This document shows positions 7,245-7,673 of a DNA stretch of 7,673 nt, in pieces. The stretch is taken from contig CANGML010000073.1 in the NCBI GenBank assembly GCA_947454585.1, positions 1-7,673 on the forward strand, given 5' to 3'. A model generated the notes under the pieces. That model was given only the letters and a program-made list of their open reading frames with translations, was not told the origin of the DNA and ran no database searches. This DNA is from Comamonadaceae bacterium (GTDB taxonomy: Bacteria; Pseudomonadota; Gammaproteobacteria; Burkholderiales; Burkholderiaceae_C). Positions within the stretch are counted from its first letter, which is position 1. Each line of letters opens with the position of its first letter. A program made the translations under genes and the position numbers.

Positions 7245-7664
7245 TCAATGCGCGTGGGTACTACACCCGGCGCCTGCCTTCTCTGGCATGGGGTCGTCAC
7301 GGCCCCTGCCCGCCTCGCGCAAACGACGCTGGTAGTCGGCCCACAGTTGGTCTTGCTCAGAGCCCAAGAAATAGAGGTATTCCCAAGTGAACAACCCACT
7401 GTCGTGGCCATCGCTGAAGGTAGGTTTGATGGCGTAGTTGCCGACCGGCTCAAGGCCTTCTAAGCCCACCTCACGTTTGCCGGTTTGCAAAACCTCTTGG
7501 CCCGGGCCATGACCCTGCACTTCGGCAGAGGGACTGTAGATGCGCATGAGCTCAAAGGGGATGCGAAAACGCGCGCCGTCCGCAAAGCTGACTTCCAACA
7601 CGCGCGATGCACCATGCACCGTGATGTCTTGGGGTGCAGGGGTGTTTTTTTGTAAGCCAGCCAT
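7245..7664 (-). CDS. DUF971 (GBBH-like N-terminal domain) protein
   Basis: A 139-residue cytoplasmic protein of the DUF971 family, related to the N-terminal domain of gamma-butyrobetaine hydroxylase and to the C-terminal domain of the plant Fe-S scaffold HCF101. Its role in bacteria is not settled; an Fe-S link is suggested by HCF101. The domain fills about residues 12-115: [20 protein letters not shown] (22-41), [20 protein letters not shown] (76-95) and YLYFLG (96-101). The tail (118-139) is basic, then ends GCSTHAH with one cysteine and two histidines. The ATG at 7664 lies 9 bases from the window edge, so the upstream promoter and any preceding gene are not visible; GAAAG just upstream is a weak ribosome site. 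It is the first visible gene of the quinone cluster. Confidence 0.9.
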   Translation of the reverse strand: MAGLQKNTPAPQDITVHGASRVLEVSFADGARFRIPFELMRIYSPSAEVQGHGPGQEVLQTGKREVGLEGLEPVGNYAIKPTFSDGHDSGLFTWEYLYFLGSEQDQLWADYQRRLREAGRGRDDPMPEKAGAGCSTHAH

Positions 7665-7673
7665 GGTGCTTTC

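Noticed and set aside
7243..7248. TTGACA, a perfect -35 hexamer just before ubiE
   Set aside because: No -10-like hexamer occurs 15-19 bases downstream, where the sequence is already ubiE coding; the match includes the DUF971 stop codon and is probably chance.
7232..7453. N-terminal extension of ubiE to a start at 7453
   Set aside because: The added 74 residues lie mostly inside the DUF971 gene in another frame and look non-native, while UbiE conservation starts just after the ATG at 7231.

Overview
All eight complete genes and the one partial gene in this window lie on the minus strand, packed with gaps of at most 66 bases. The gene set, order and protein sequences (DUF971, ubiE, Tim44-like, ubiJ, ubiB, symporter, fmdB, DUF502, aspS) point to a betaproteobacterium of the order Burkholderiales, most likely Comamonadaceae (Limnohabitans/Rhodoferax-like). 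This assignment rests on remembered family sequences and gene order, not on a search.

In transcription order (high to low coordinates), the first block (7664 to 1877) is a respiratory-quinone cluster. It holds a DUF971 protein, the ubiquinone/menaquinone C-methyltransferase UbiE, a secreted or membrane-anchored Tim44-like protein, the SCP2-fold lipid-binding factor UbiJ, the atypical kinase/ATPase UbiB, and a sodium:solute symporter of unknown substrate. E. coli has ubiE-ubiJ-ubiB in the same order. Here a Tim44-domain gene sits between ubiE and ubiJ, and a transporter follows ubiB by 4 bases. The ubiJ stop and ubiB start overlap (ATGA).

A 66-base gap (1811-1876) separates this from the second block. 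It holds a stem-loop just after the symporter stop and a perfect TATAAT box 27 bases before the next gene. The second block (1810 to 1) is a zinc-ribbon FmdB-family protein, a two-helix DUF502 membrane protein, and the first 269 codons of aspS, which runs off the window. The aspS start lies 2 bases after the DUF502 stop.

This is mostly conserved housekeeping DNA. I see no mobile element, CRISPR array, RNA gene, phage gene or defence system, and no previously undescribed multi-gene system that I can defend. The points most worth following are: the Tim44-like protein inside the ubiquinone operon; the non-discriminating signature (His32/Gly83) in AspRS, which predicts Asn-tRNA formation by the amidotransferase route; a lysine and a cysteine at the expected sodium-site helix of the symporter; and a UbiB with one instead of two C-terminal membrane helices.
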